Shown here piece after piece: positions 25,717-33,684 of a stretch of DNA of 64,000 nucleotides (the stretch's first letter is position 1; each line of letters starts with the position of its first letter). The notes beneath the pieces are model-generated. The model did no database searches. It saw only the letters and a list, made by a program, of their open reading frames with translations, and had not been told where the DNA came from. Source of the stretch: JBCDHN01 sp965224535 (lineage in GTDB: Bacteria > Verrucomicrobiota > Verrucomicrobiia > Verrucomicrobiales > DEV007). Where the stretch lies: the NCBI GenBank assembly GCA_965224535.1, contig CBDCZR010000022.1, positions 599,299-663,298 on the forward strand. Reading direction: 5' to 3'. Made by a program: the position numbers and the translations under genes.

Positions 25717-28287
25717 TCACTCGCCCTGTGTTTTGTCTTCCTGCATGACTTCCAGGCAATCCGCACAGCCACAATGCTCGGGTTGTGCATCGATCACATG
25801 ATCACGAAGACGCTTCGATCGAGAACGCGCCTCAGGCCGTTTACCGCCACCTCGGGCGGCGTGCTCTTCCACCGTCAACCATTCCCCCGGCTCAAAATTC
25901 AGCCGTGAAGCAGAAGACGCTTTGATCCAGCGCATAGTGGACTCATACACATCCAAATTGGCATTCAGTTCTTCCTCGCTGATCGGATCGGTAGGAACGC
26001 CGCCCTCAGGCACCTCCACGCCCGCAGTCCAGACAATCGTGTTGAGGATTAACCGGCGCAGATGGTCATGTGCCCAGTTGCGGTGGAAATGGCCGCCCGT
26101 AAAGCCCGCACCTCGACCGCCACCGGTTTCTTCCGGACGCTCCAAGCCCCAAAGCAGTTTCTGCGGCTTGCCGGCACTGGCTTCCCCCTCCTTGGTCCAC
26201 AGGAGCCCGATGTGGTGCAGGCGCTCCGGGCTGGGCGTGGCCACACCCAGCGGCAGCACATTTTCGTCCTGCTTGAGGCAGTAATAGAACTCGCCGATGG
26301 TGTCGATGTCACCCACGCCGCGCGCCACTTCGTGCCCGGCCATTGGCTCAATATGAGCCTGCCACATGGGATTGACCGATTGGCCTCTCAAAAAATAACC
26401 GCCGACCCAAGGCATGTGATTCGGATCGCCCAGGGTGGGGTGTGCGTTGCAAGCAGCATGCATGACCATCATGCCCACGCCTTTTGCGACCAATTCGTTC
26501 AGCTTGTCTTTACCAGGGTCGATGATTTTGGCACCGTCGCAATAAATGATGATGGTCTCGGCCGTATCCAACACCGAATCATCTTCAGGCCAACCGGCAA
26601 TCACATGGGCACGCACCGGCACCGTGTCCTGGCGGTTCAGATGATCGGCCAGCAACATGCACCCCGCACGGAATTCATGCTCACCCGAGCCATGAGATCG
26701 GGAGCCGTGCAGAAAAAAGACATCCACCGGTTCGCCGGGTGCCGCGTGCGCACTTTCTTTCGGGGTCAAATGCGGCGCAGTGCCATTTCCTTCCTGAATT
26801 TTCTTGAGCAGCACCCGCAACTCAGCGGCTTTTTCAGGGAAGGCGTCGATTTGATTGTCCAGTTGCCCCAAGTCCTTTTTCAGGTTGTAGAGCCCGCCGC
26901 GAGGAAGTTCCGCATCGTCGCCATATCGTTCTCGGATCCACTCGGGTGCTTCTTTGCTGCCTTGCCTTGTCCCCAGTCCGGTTTTGTGGTCAATGAGCAC
27001 CCAGTCGCCCTGGCGCACGGCATAGTGATCACCCTCTCGAGTGTTGTGCACCATGCTGGTGCGCACGGTGGTCTGGTCGGTGTTGTCCCTCCAGGCAGGC
27101 AATTGATTGAAGCTGTCTTCAGCGGCACCATCGGGAAGGTCATAGCCCACCAGGTCGGCAAAGGTCGCCATCAAATCAATCTGGTTGATCAGCGCCGGAC
27201 TGACACGCCCGGGCTCCATCACCCCCGGCCAGCGGACGATAAATGGCACCCGATGGCCGCCCTCCCAGATATCTCGCTTGACGCCACGCAGACCACCGGC
27301 ACTGTCGTGCTGATACGTCTGGAAGCGTTCGTGCGTGGCGCGCTCGCCCTCCGGGCCGTTGTCGCTGCTGAACACCACGATGGTGTTGTCGCGGAATCCG
27401 GCTTCGTCGATGGCCTGCAGCACCTCACCGATCACATGATCGGTCTGATACATGAAGTCGCAATGGTCGTCTCCACCACTCTTGCCGACAAATTCCTCGG
27501 TGGGCACAATCGGCCCATGCGGAGAGGAGAGGGCAAAATACATGAAGAAAGGCTCACCGGCTTTTTGCTGCCTGATCCAGGCCGCGCATTGCTCCCCCAG
27601 CTTTGGCAAAACCTTGTATCGATCCCAGCTTTCGCACATCGGTCCACGGTGGTTTTTCGCACCCGTTTTCCATCTGTCGACAAAGAGGGTCGGCACTTCC
27701 TTCGCGCGCTCATTCTCGATCCAGCAAAAGGGCGCCCAGCCGATGACATCGTCACCGAAGTAGTAATCGAAGCCGTGATCGCATGGCCCGGCCGGAATCG
27801 GCAGGGACCAGTCGATGTCTTCCGGGCGGTATTCATATTGCGCATCTTTCCCCTGGGCATGCGGCTTGATAACGACCGGCCAGTTCCAGCCCAGATGCCA
27901 CTTGCCGACACAGGCGGTGCGGTAGCCCGATTCCTGGAGCATTTCAGGCAACGTCAAGCGTTCGAGTTCAAGCTTTGAGTTATCTTTGCCCGTCAAGCCG
28001 GCACAGATACTGTGAAACGAACGCCAGTGATAACGACCGGTCAAGAGGGCGTAACGGCTGGGTGTGCAAATGCCCGACGAGCTGTGCCCGTCGGTGAAAC
28101 GCACGCCATCCTGCGCCAGTTGATCCAGATGCGGTGTGGGAATGTTTGATGTCGGATTCTGGCAGGCCATATCGCCATAGCCCATGTCATCGGCGTAGAT
28201 GATGACGATGTTGGGCCGCTCATCCGCAAGCGCAGTTGCGGAATAAAGCGAAAGAAAAGCGATGAAGAGAAGGCGGAAGATGTTCAT
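25717..28287 (-). CDS. Secreted sulfatase fused to a ThuA-like domain
   Basis: 856 residues from the ATG at 28287. The N-terminal 520 residues are a complete sulfatase: leader ending ALADERP, YADDMGYGD, CTPSRYALLTGRYHWR, VGKWHLG, FSSDNGPEGE and WEGGHRVPFIVRWPG. From about residue 540 a ThuA/trehalose-utilisation-like glutamine-amidotransferase-fold domain follows (VDVFFLHGSRSHGSGEHEF ... GVGMMVMHAACNAHP ... GGHFHRNWAHDHLRRLILN). A Cys-containing tail (EHCGCADCLEVM) closes the protein. ThuA-like domains are normally separate proteins or fused to cytochromes. The fusion suggests coupled desulfation and carbohydrate processing (inference). Confidence 0.9.
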   Translation of the reverse strand: MNIFRLLFIAFLSLYSATALADERPNIVIIYADDMGYGDMACQNPTSNIPTPHLDQLAQDGVRFTDGHSSSGICTPSRYALLTGRYHWRSFHSICAGLTGKDNSKLELERLTLPEMLQESGYRTACVGKWHLGWNWPVVIKPHAQGKDAQYEYRPEDIDWSLPIPAGPCDHGFDYYFGDDVIGWAPFCWIENERAKEVPTLFVDRWKTGAKNHRGPMCESWDRYKVLPKLGEQCAAWIRQQKAGEPFFMYFALSSPHGPIVPTEEFVGKSGGDDHCDFMYQTDHVIGEVLQAIDEAGFRDNTIVVFSSDNGPEGERATHERFQTYQHDSAGGLRGVKRDIWEGGHRVPFIVRWPGVMEPGRVSPALINQIDLMATFADLVGYDLPDGAAEDSFNQLPAWRDNTDQTTVRTSMVHNTREGDHYAVRQGDWVLIDHKTGLGTRQGSKEAPEWIRERYGDDAELPRGGLYNLKKDLGQLDNQIDAFPEKAAELRVLLKKIQEGNGTAPHLTPKESAHAAPGEPVDVFFLHGSRSHGSGEHEFRAGCMLLADHLNRQDTVPVRAHVIAGWPEDDSVLDTAETIIIYCDGAKIIDPGKDKLNELVAKGVGMMVMHAACNAHPTLGDPNHMPWVGGYFLRGQSVNPMWQAHIEPMAGHEVARGVGDIDTIGEFYYCLKQDENVLPLGVATPSPERLHHIGLLWTKEGEASAGKPQKLLWGLERPEETGGGRGAGFTGGHFHRNWAHDHLRRLILNTIVWTAGVEVPEGGVPTDPISEEELNANLDVYESTMRWIKASSASRLNFEPGEWLTVEEHAARGGGKRPEARSRSKRLRDHVIDAQPEHCGCADCLEVMQEDKTQGE

Positions 28288-28301
28288 GTGAATACTCCGA
28301 G

Positions 28302-29675
28302 TTATGGGTTTTCTGTTCCAGGAATGGGCGCACCACCCGTATCGCGCCACCAATCAAGGACTTCCTTGCGAAAGCCGTCGAGCCGCTCACGATGCTCGGG
28401 ATGGGCGGCCAGGTCGTTCAGCTCGTAGGGATCGGCATCCAGATCGTAGAGATCCTGATCGCCTTGATCGCGGAGAGGTGGCTCGGCGAGAATGTGGTAG
28501 AGCCTGTAGGAAGGATCGACGCGTTCGTTATTGCGTTCGTCATCTCCCTCCACGGCACGGACATAATAAATGTATCTCCATTGGGCCGTGCGAAGATAGA
28601 GCGCGTAGATTCTTTGCTCGGGAGGCTGACCAGCGCCACCTCTGGGATAGGCGGCGCCCATCATTTTTTCACGACCCACAGGCGTTTGTTCTTCGAGATG
28701 ACCTCGCAGGTTGATTCCCGCGGCGTGCTCGGGAATCTCGACGTTGGCATAGCTCAACATGGTGGGAAAAAGATCAAGCGAACTGATGAAGTCATCGCGC
28801 TGAGCGCCGGCGGGGATGCGCCCGGGCCAAGTGAAAAAGGCGGGGGTTCGGAAACCCTTGTCGAAGGCAGAACCTTTGGCGGGCAGACCATTGCACCAAC
28901 CATTGTCAGTGACGAAAACATAGAGGGTGTTTTCATCTTCACCCGCCGCCACCATTTTCTCACGCAACTTGCCGATTTCATCATCCATCCACGCTTCCAT
29001 GGCAAGGCTCAGGTGCTCTTTCTGGATGAATTCCTCGCGATCCTTGGCGCGGATGTATTCGGGGATCGGAATTTGTTCCGGATCGAAGAGATCGAGAAAG
29101 TGCTGCGGCGGCTTGTGAGGAGTGTGCGGCATAAGCGGCGCCCACCAGATGAACATGGGCTGCTTGCCGGCATGTTCATCAATAAAGGAAAAGAGTTCAG
29201 CCTGACCGTCCTCACGAACGAAATCCTTGAAATCGCCAAGCTTACCCCCTGTGAAATCACCAAAACCATGCGTGAAGCCCATGGCCTTGAGATCGCCTTC
29301 CCAGTATTTACCCGAACCGTAGGTGACGTAACCGGCATCTTTCAACAAGTTGGGGAGCGAGCCGGTGGGATCAAGATCTTCAGGATGGCTGAAATTGGCG
29401 AAAATACCATTGTTATGAGGGCGACGACCCGAGAGGAGCGTGGCGAGTGAAGGGCGGCAACGAGAAGAGGTGAGGTAGCAATTCTCGAAGACAGTTCCGG
29501 CACTGGCGAGCTTGTCGAGGCTCGGCGTATGGGCGATGTCGCTGCCGACGAAGCCGAAATGTTCATTGTCCTGATCATCGGAAATGATCAGGACGATATT
29601 GGGACGCTCATCCGCAAACGCAGCGAAGGGATTGAGCGAGAGCATTCCGATGACAAGGAGTTGGAAGATTTTCAT
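28302..29675 (-). CDS. Secreted sulfatase with CRPSL active-site variant
   Basis: 457 residues. The leader ends AAFADERP, almost the same as the preceding genes. It is related to heparan N-sulfatase-like S1 enzymes: ISDDQDNEHFG supplies the metal Asp pair, and the nucleophile segment reads SSRCRPSLATLLSGR. The Arg of the C-x-P-x-R motif is Leu here, although Cys is retained. GSGKYWEGD and FVTDNGWCN follow. The gap to the ThuA-fused gene is only 14 bp, so they are co-transcribed. The variant may be handled by a different maturation route or be inactive. Confidence 0.88.
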   Translation of the reverse strand: MKIFQLLVIGMLSLNPFAAFADERPNIVLIISDDQDNEHFGFVGSDIAHTPSLDKLASAGTVFENCYLTSSRCRPSLATLLSGRRPHNNGIFANFSHPEDLDPTGSLPNLLKDAGYVTYGSGKYWEGDLKAMGFTHGFGDFTGGKLGDFKDFVREDGQAELFSFIDEHAGKQPMFIWWAPLMPHTPHKPPQHFLDLFDPEQIPIPEYIRAKDREEFIQKEHLSLAMEAWMDDEIGKLREKMVAAGEDENTLYVFVTDNGWCNGLPAKGSAFDKGFRTPAFFTWPGRIPAGAQRDDFISSLDLFPTMLSYANVEIPEHAAGINLRGHLEEQTPVGREKMMGAAYPRGGAGQPPEQRIYALYLRTAQWRYIYYVRAVEGDDERNNERVDPSYRLYHILAEPPLRDQGDQDLYDLDADPYELNDLAAHPEHRERLDGFRKEVLDWWRDTGGAPIPGTENP

Positions 29676-29732
29676 GTGAACCTGGGGGAAAGGGAAAGTG
29701 TTGTGTGGTTGTGCGATGCTTTGCCTGGTGTC

Positions 29733-31145
29733 CTATCCAGCTTCTTTGAAGTTGGCGAGGATCTTCCCGGCAGGCTCCCATGCTTCCAGATCCTTGAACA
29801 GATCGGCTGCAAGCTCCGGATGTTTTTGGCTGAGATCATGGGATTCGGAAACATCCTCTTCGACGTTGTAGAGTTCGGTCGCGCCATTCCCCAGCCAGTG
29901 GACCAGCTTGTAGGGGCCCTTTCGGATCGCCAGAGCGGGTTGGCTGCCCAGCGCGTGGCCATGCGGGTAAGCCCAGTAGAAGGCACGTTCAAAAGGCAGT
30001 TTCTCACCGTCGAATGTTTTGATGAGACTGATGCCATCCTGATGTTGCGCTTGGTTTTTCGGGAGTCCGAGCATATCCATGACCGTTGGATAGATGTCGG
30101 TATTGATGGTGATCGTGTCGTTGGTGGTGCCGCCCGTCATTTGCCCAGGCCAGTTGACGATAAAGGGCACGCGGACACCGCCTTCAAACACAAAGCTCTT
30201 GCCGAAGCGGTATGGGTGGTTGGTGGAGACCGTGCGACCGGTGGTGCACATCGAGCCCTGGTCAGAGGTGAGCATGACGATGGTGTTGTCCGCCACGCCC
30301 AGCTCTTCGAGTTTTTCCATGATGCGTCCAACGCTGTCGTCAAGCGCTTTGATCTGTCCGGCAAACTCGGGATTGCGCTGAGTTTGCCCCGACTCGAACG
30401 TGTAACCACTGTGAACATCTTCACGCAAGGTCAAGTCCGCCTCGGGCATGGTCTTGAGTTTTTCCTTGAAATACGCCACATGCTCCTTCTTCCCTTGCGC
30501 ATTGGAAATGGCCGGCTTGTGGACGTTGTAGTAGGAGAAGTAAAGGAGAAATGGCTTGTCGCCGTTGTCATCCAATAGCTTCAGCGCCTTGTCCGTAAGC
30601 GCATCGGTCAGGTAATCACCTGGCTTGCCATCGTCCATATCCCTGACGTTCTGAGATGCCGGACGCCCCTTGTAAGGGAAGTAGTAGTTGGCTGGCTGGC
30701 CCATGCCGCAGCCGGCAATATTGACATCAAATCCGTTGTCGAGGACGGAGTCCGCGTCTCCCATGTGCCATTTGCCAAGAAAATAGGTTGCATATCCGTT
30801 TTGCCTGAGAACCCCGGGCCAGATGGTCTCACCCTCCCGAATGGCGCCGCCGATGCGGGTCAGGTTGAGGCGGGCTGGAAACTTGCCGGTCACAATGGCG
30901 GCGCGAGAAGGGCCACAAACAGGATGGGATGCGTAGGCGTTGGTGTAACGGATTCCCCGGGACGCCAGTTGGTCGATGTTCGGCGATTCGTGAAATTCAC
31001 TCCCGTAGCAGGACAGGTCTTTGATGCCGAGATCGTCAACGAGCAAAAAAACAAGGTTCGGTTTCCGGGGTTCTGCCGCCGGCGTCGACCCGGAAATGAA
31101 CAACCATGCGGCTGCCGTAAGGGCTGTCGTTATTCTCCACATCAT
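29733..31145 (-). CDS. Secreted sulfatase preceded by operator array
   Basis: About 470 residues from MMWRITT at 31145; the longer ORF would translate the palindromic repeats upstream and is unlikely. Leader to TPAAEPRKP, then LVDDLGIKDLSCYG, CGPSRAAIVTGKFPAR, LGKWHMG, LTSDQGSMCT and FEGGVRVPFIVNWPG. A typical S1 family member of normal length. It is separated from the next sulfatase upstream by 137 bp containing three near-identical palindromes, so it may have its own control. Confidence 0.9.
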   Translation of the reverse strand: MMWRITTALTAAAWLFISGSTPAAEPRKPNLVFLLVDDLGIKDLSCYGSEFHESPNIDQLASRGIRYTNAYASHPVCGPSRAAIVTGKFPARLNLTRIGGAIREGETIWPGVLRQNGYATYFLGKWHMGDADSVLDNGFDVNIAGCGMGQPANYYFPYKGRPASQNVRDMDDGKPGDYLTDALTDKALKLLDDNGDKPFLLYFSYYNVHKPAISNAQGKKEHVAYFKEKLKTMPEADLTLREDVHSGYTFESGQTQRNPEFAGQIKALDDSVGRIMEKLEELGVADNTIVMLTSDQGSMCTTGRTVSTNHPYRFGKSFVFEGGVRVPFIVNWPGQMTGGTTNDTITINTDIYPTVMDMLGLPKNQAQHQDGISLIKTFDGEKLPFERAFYWAYPHGHALGSQPALAIRKGPYKLVHWLGNGATELYNVEEDVSESHDLSQKHPELAADLFKDLEAWEPAGKILANFKEAG

Positions 31146-31161
31146 CACGTTTTTCCAAAAA

Positions 31162-31220
31162 GGTACACTGTACCGTACAGTGTTGGGTACACTGTACCTA
31201 TATCGACGGTACACTGTACC
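31162..31220. promoter_or_regulatory. Array of three GGTACACTGTACC palindromes
   Basis: GGTACACTGTACC occurs exactly at 31162-31174, 31186-31198 and 31208-31220, spaced 24 and 22 bp start to start, i.e. about two helical turns. The site is a 6-1-6 perfect palindrome. An inverted half-copy, GTACAGTGT, lies at 31175-31183. The array is directly upstream of the sulfatase start at 31145, as expected for a dimeric repressor or activator. No regulator gene can be linked to it here. Confidence 0.7.
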
Positions 31221-31282
31221 TTCGGGTTGCCGGGATGTGAAAAATGTAGTGCTGCGATGATCCGATTGGTTCATGATTCCGG

Positions 31283-32758
31283 TCAGGGTTGTTGAAGCGC
31301 GTGCGGCGCCGTGGCCTTGCGCGTTTTGAATGTCTCCATCGCCCCCAGTATGCGGGCGCGCGTTTCGGGCTGGGAGAGCCAGAGGTTTTCACGCTCGCCC
31401 GGATCGTCTGTCAAATGGTAGAGCAAACCCTGTGGACCCTCGGGGCCGGGGGCGATGAATCCGCTCTCGGGATCTTCCGTCTTTTTGAAGCCCCCGCCGC
31501 CGAGATTGCCGGGGATGATTTTCCACTGGCCCACCCGCAAGCAATTCGACCTGAGAGATTGGACTGGCAACAAGCGGGTCCTTTTGTAGTCCTCCGAGGT
31601 CTCGCCTATCCAGAATGGCAGAATATTCCAACTGTCGGACCCGTCGTGTTCTTTGGGCTGGTAGCCGACGATCGCGGCGAAGGTGGCGAAGTGATCCAGT
31701 AGCGAAACCGGCATGTCGGAAACGCTCCCGGGCTCGATCTGACCGGGCCAACGCACAATATAGGGAATCCGGTGGCCGCCCTCCCAGGCGTTCGATTTGC
31801 TGCCTCGCCAGGGGCCGTTCGGAGCGTGCCCGTGCGCCGGGGTGATCGCCCCATTGGTCAACGAGTGCCAGCCATTGTCGCTGGAAAAGATGACGATGGT
31901 GTTGTCGGCAATGCCGTTGTCTTCGATGGCCTTCACGACCTCTCCCAGAATCCAATCGACCTGCAGGCAATAATCCCCGTATTTTCCCACACTGGATTTC
32001 CCTTTGAATTGCTCGTCCGGGATCAGCGGCTCGTGTGGCGCGTTCAGTGCGAAATAGACCAGGAAGGGATCGGGTTTCCCGGCTCGTTCGGCAATGACCT
32101 CCCTGGTTTTCTCCAGCATGTGCCGATGCCAATCCTGATGATCGAAGGAACTCCCCAGAGGTCTGCCTGATCTGGTGAGTCCCACCAGATCAATCAGGCG
32201 ATCGCCGTCGGCGTGACAGGACCAGCGGGCCGCGGGCTGGCTCAGCGAACCGTAGAAGAGGTCGAACCCCCGATCCAGAGGCCCGATGCGGAATGGTTTG
32301 CGGTAACCTTCCAGGGTTTCGGATTCGAATTTGGCTTTAAAATGCCACTTGCCGATGCACACGGTGAAATAGCCCGCCTCCTGCAGCATCTTCGGCATGG
32401 TCTTGCAATTCCAGGACTTCGAATCTGACCCATACGACCAGATGGCCGGACTCCGTCCCGTAATGAGCCCGAAGCGCGACGGGGCACAGGTCGCGCCCGC
32501 CGCGTGCGCATCGGTAAAGCGGATCCCCTGAGAGGCGAGACGGTCGATATTGGGGGTCGTGATTTTCGATTCCGCGTTGTAGCACGACACGTCGCCCCAG
32601 CCGAGATCGTCAGCGAAGACAAAGACAATGTTTGGGTGATCGGGCTCCGCGCCGCCGGCCTCTTGCGATGTGGATAGGCACATCAGCGCCAAAGCTACAA
32701 GTCCGGTCAAACAGAAGCGGAGCAATTGGAGGCGCGTATGAACGTGGTATTGATTCAT
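31283..32758 (-). CDS. Secreted sulfatase
   Basis: About 491 residues from the ATG at 32758, giving a leader with LVALALMCLSTSQEAGGA. Motifs: FADDLGWGDVSCYN, CAPSRFGLITGRSP (formylglycine site), IGKWHFK, FSSDNGWHS and WEGGHRIPYIVRWPG, ending LYHLTDDPGER. It resembles arylsulfatase A-type GalNAc- or iduronate-like enzymes. It starts 19 bp after the stop of the LamG-type gene, in the same transcription unit headed by the ECF sigma factor. Confidence 0.92.
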   Translation of the reverse strand: MNQYHVHTRLQLLRFCLTGLVALALMCLSTSQEAGGAEPDHPNIVFVFADDLGWGDVSCYNAESKITTPNIDRLASQGIRFTDAHAAGATCAPSRFGLITGRSPAIWSYGSDSKSWNCKTMPKMLQEAGYFTVCIGKWHFKAKFESETLEGYRKPFRIGPLDRGFDLFYGSLSQPAARWSCHADGDRLIDLVGLTRSGRPLGSSFDHQDWHRHMLEKTREVIAERAGKPDPFLVYFALNAPHEPLIPDEQFKGKSSVGKYGDYCLQVDWILGEVVKAIEDNGIADNTIVIFSSDNGWHSLTNGAITPAHGHAPNGPWRGSKSNAWEGGHRIPYIVRWPGQIEPGSVSDMPVSLLDHFATFAAIVGYQPKEHDGSDSWNILPFWIGETSEDYKRTRLLPVQSLRSNCLRVGQWKIIPGNLGGGGFKKTEDPESGFIAPGPEGPQGLLYHLTDDPGERENLWLSQPETRARILGAMETFKTRKATAPHALQQP

Positions 32759-32777
32759 GGGATGCGGGCGGTGAAAT

Positions 32778-33587
32778 TCAACGTTCTGGCGTTTTCTCTC
32801 GCAAATTGACGGGCTTTTCGAGCATGGGAAACTGCTTGCGAGCGGCGTCGGCCTTCGGGTTGGGCTCGGGTTTGACCGACCAGATGACGACGTCGTCAAG
32901 TTCCATGACGCCCGCGCGCGGTCCCGCGAATCCGACCCCGCTGAGCCCCTTGCCCACGGACGCCTCGGCGAAGCCCGGGTGTTTGCCGTAGAGCGTCGGG
33001 CCGTCCTGAATCTGCATCAGGACCTCGTCGCCCTTCCGCTCGGCCATGACGCGATACCATTTGCCGAGTTCGTAACGGAAACCTTTGGCTTCGGCGATCC
33101 GGATCGAGCTTCCCTCGACGACCATCTCGAGGCCGTTTTCCCCGTTCTGGGTGCGGCAGACGTGGCGTCCGAACTCGATGAAGGTGGCGAGAGTGATCTC
33201 CCCGCCGGTGAAGCGGACGGAGAAGGTGGCGATGAATTCGCGCGGACAGCTCCAGGCATTGATGCGGGGGTTGAAACCCTTGTGGCTACTGTGGGTGGCC
33301 TTGAATTCGGCGGTGGACTCGATCCCGCGAAGGACGCCGTCTTTGATTTCCCAGCGGGTGCCCTGGCGGGGGCTCCATTGTTTGCGGTCGAAAGAGCCGT
33401 CCCCGGAAAAGTCGTCTTCCAGGAGAACCTGATCGGGAAGCGCAAGCTGAGGCTCCAGTGAAAAGGGTGGCTCCGGTTTGTCGTCGCCCGCGCGGGCGGA
33501 CATGCAGGTGTGGAAAAATACCAGGGCGGCGGTCGCGATGGTCGTGGCCGCGTTCCGGGTGGAAAGTGGTTTCACGGTGTTTTTCAT
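32778..33587 (-). CDS. Secreted LamG/DUF1080-like jelly-roll protein
   Basis: About 269 residues with a signal peptide (leader to SARAGDDKP) and a beta-rich fold: LLEDDFSGDGSFDRKQWSPR, WEIKDGVLRGIE, ITLATFIEFG and VMELDDVVIWSVKP. This pattern fits concanavalin-like LamG or 3-keto-disaccharide hydrolase-like (DUF1080) domains. It probably binds or trims the polysaccharide targeted by the neighbouring sulfatases. It lies between the FecR-LamG gene and a sulfatase. Confidence 0.75.
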   Translation of the reverse strand: MKNTVKPLSTRNAATTIATAALVFFHTCMSARAGDDKPEPPFSLEPQLALPDQVLLEDDFSGDGSFDRKQWSPRQGTRWEIKDGVLRGIESTAEFKATHSSHKGFNPRINAWSCPREFIATFSVRFTGGEITLATFIEFGRHVCRTQNGENGLEMVVEGSSIRIAEAKGFRYELGKWYRVMAERKGDEVLMQIQDGPTLYGKHPGFAEASVGKGLSGVGFAGPRAGVMELDDVVIWSVKPEPNPKADAARKQFPMLEKPVNLREKTPER

Positions 33588-33684
33588 GGATTTGGCATCA
33601 AGCATCAAAAGGTCGAATGGGATCTGAGAGAAAGGTTCCCGGAATCTTCATAGGTTGAACCGTTGCAAATTTTTGCTTTTCCGG

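Noticed and set aside
26062..27978. Long plus-strand ORF of 638 codons opposite the sulfatase-ThuA gene
   Set aside because: No recognisable domain, composition of a reverse-complement shadow; the minus strand has a complete motif-bearing protein.
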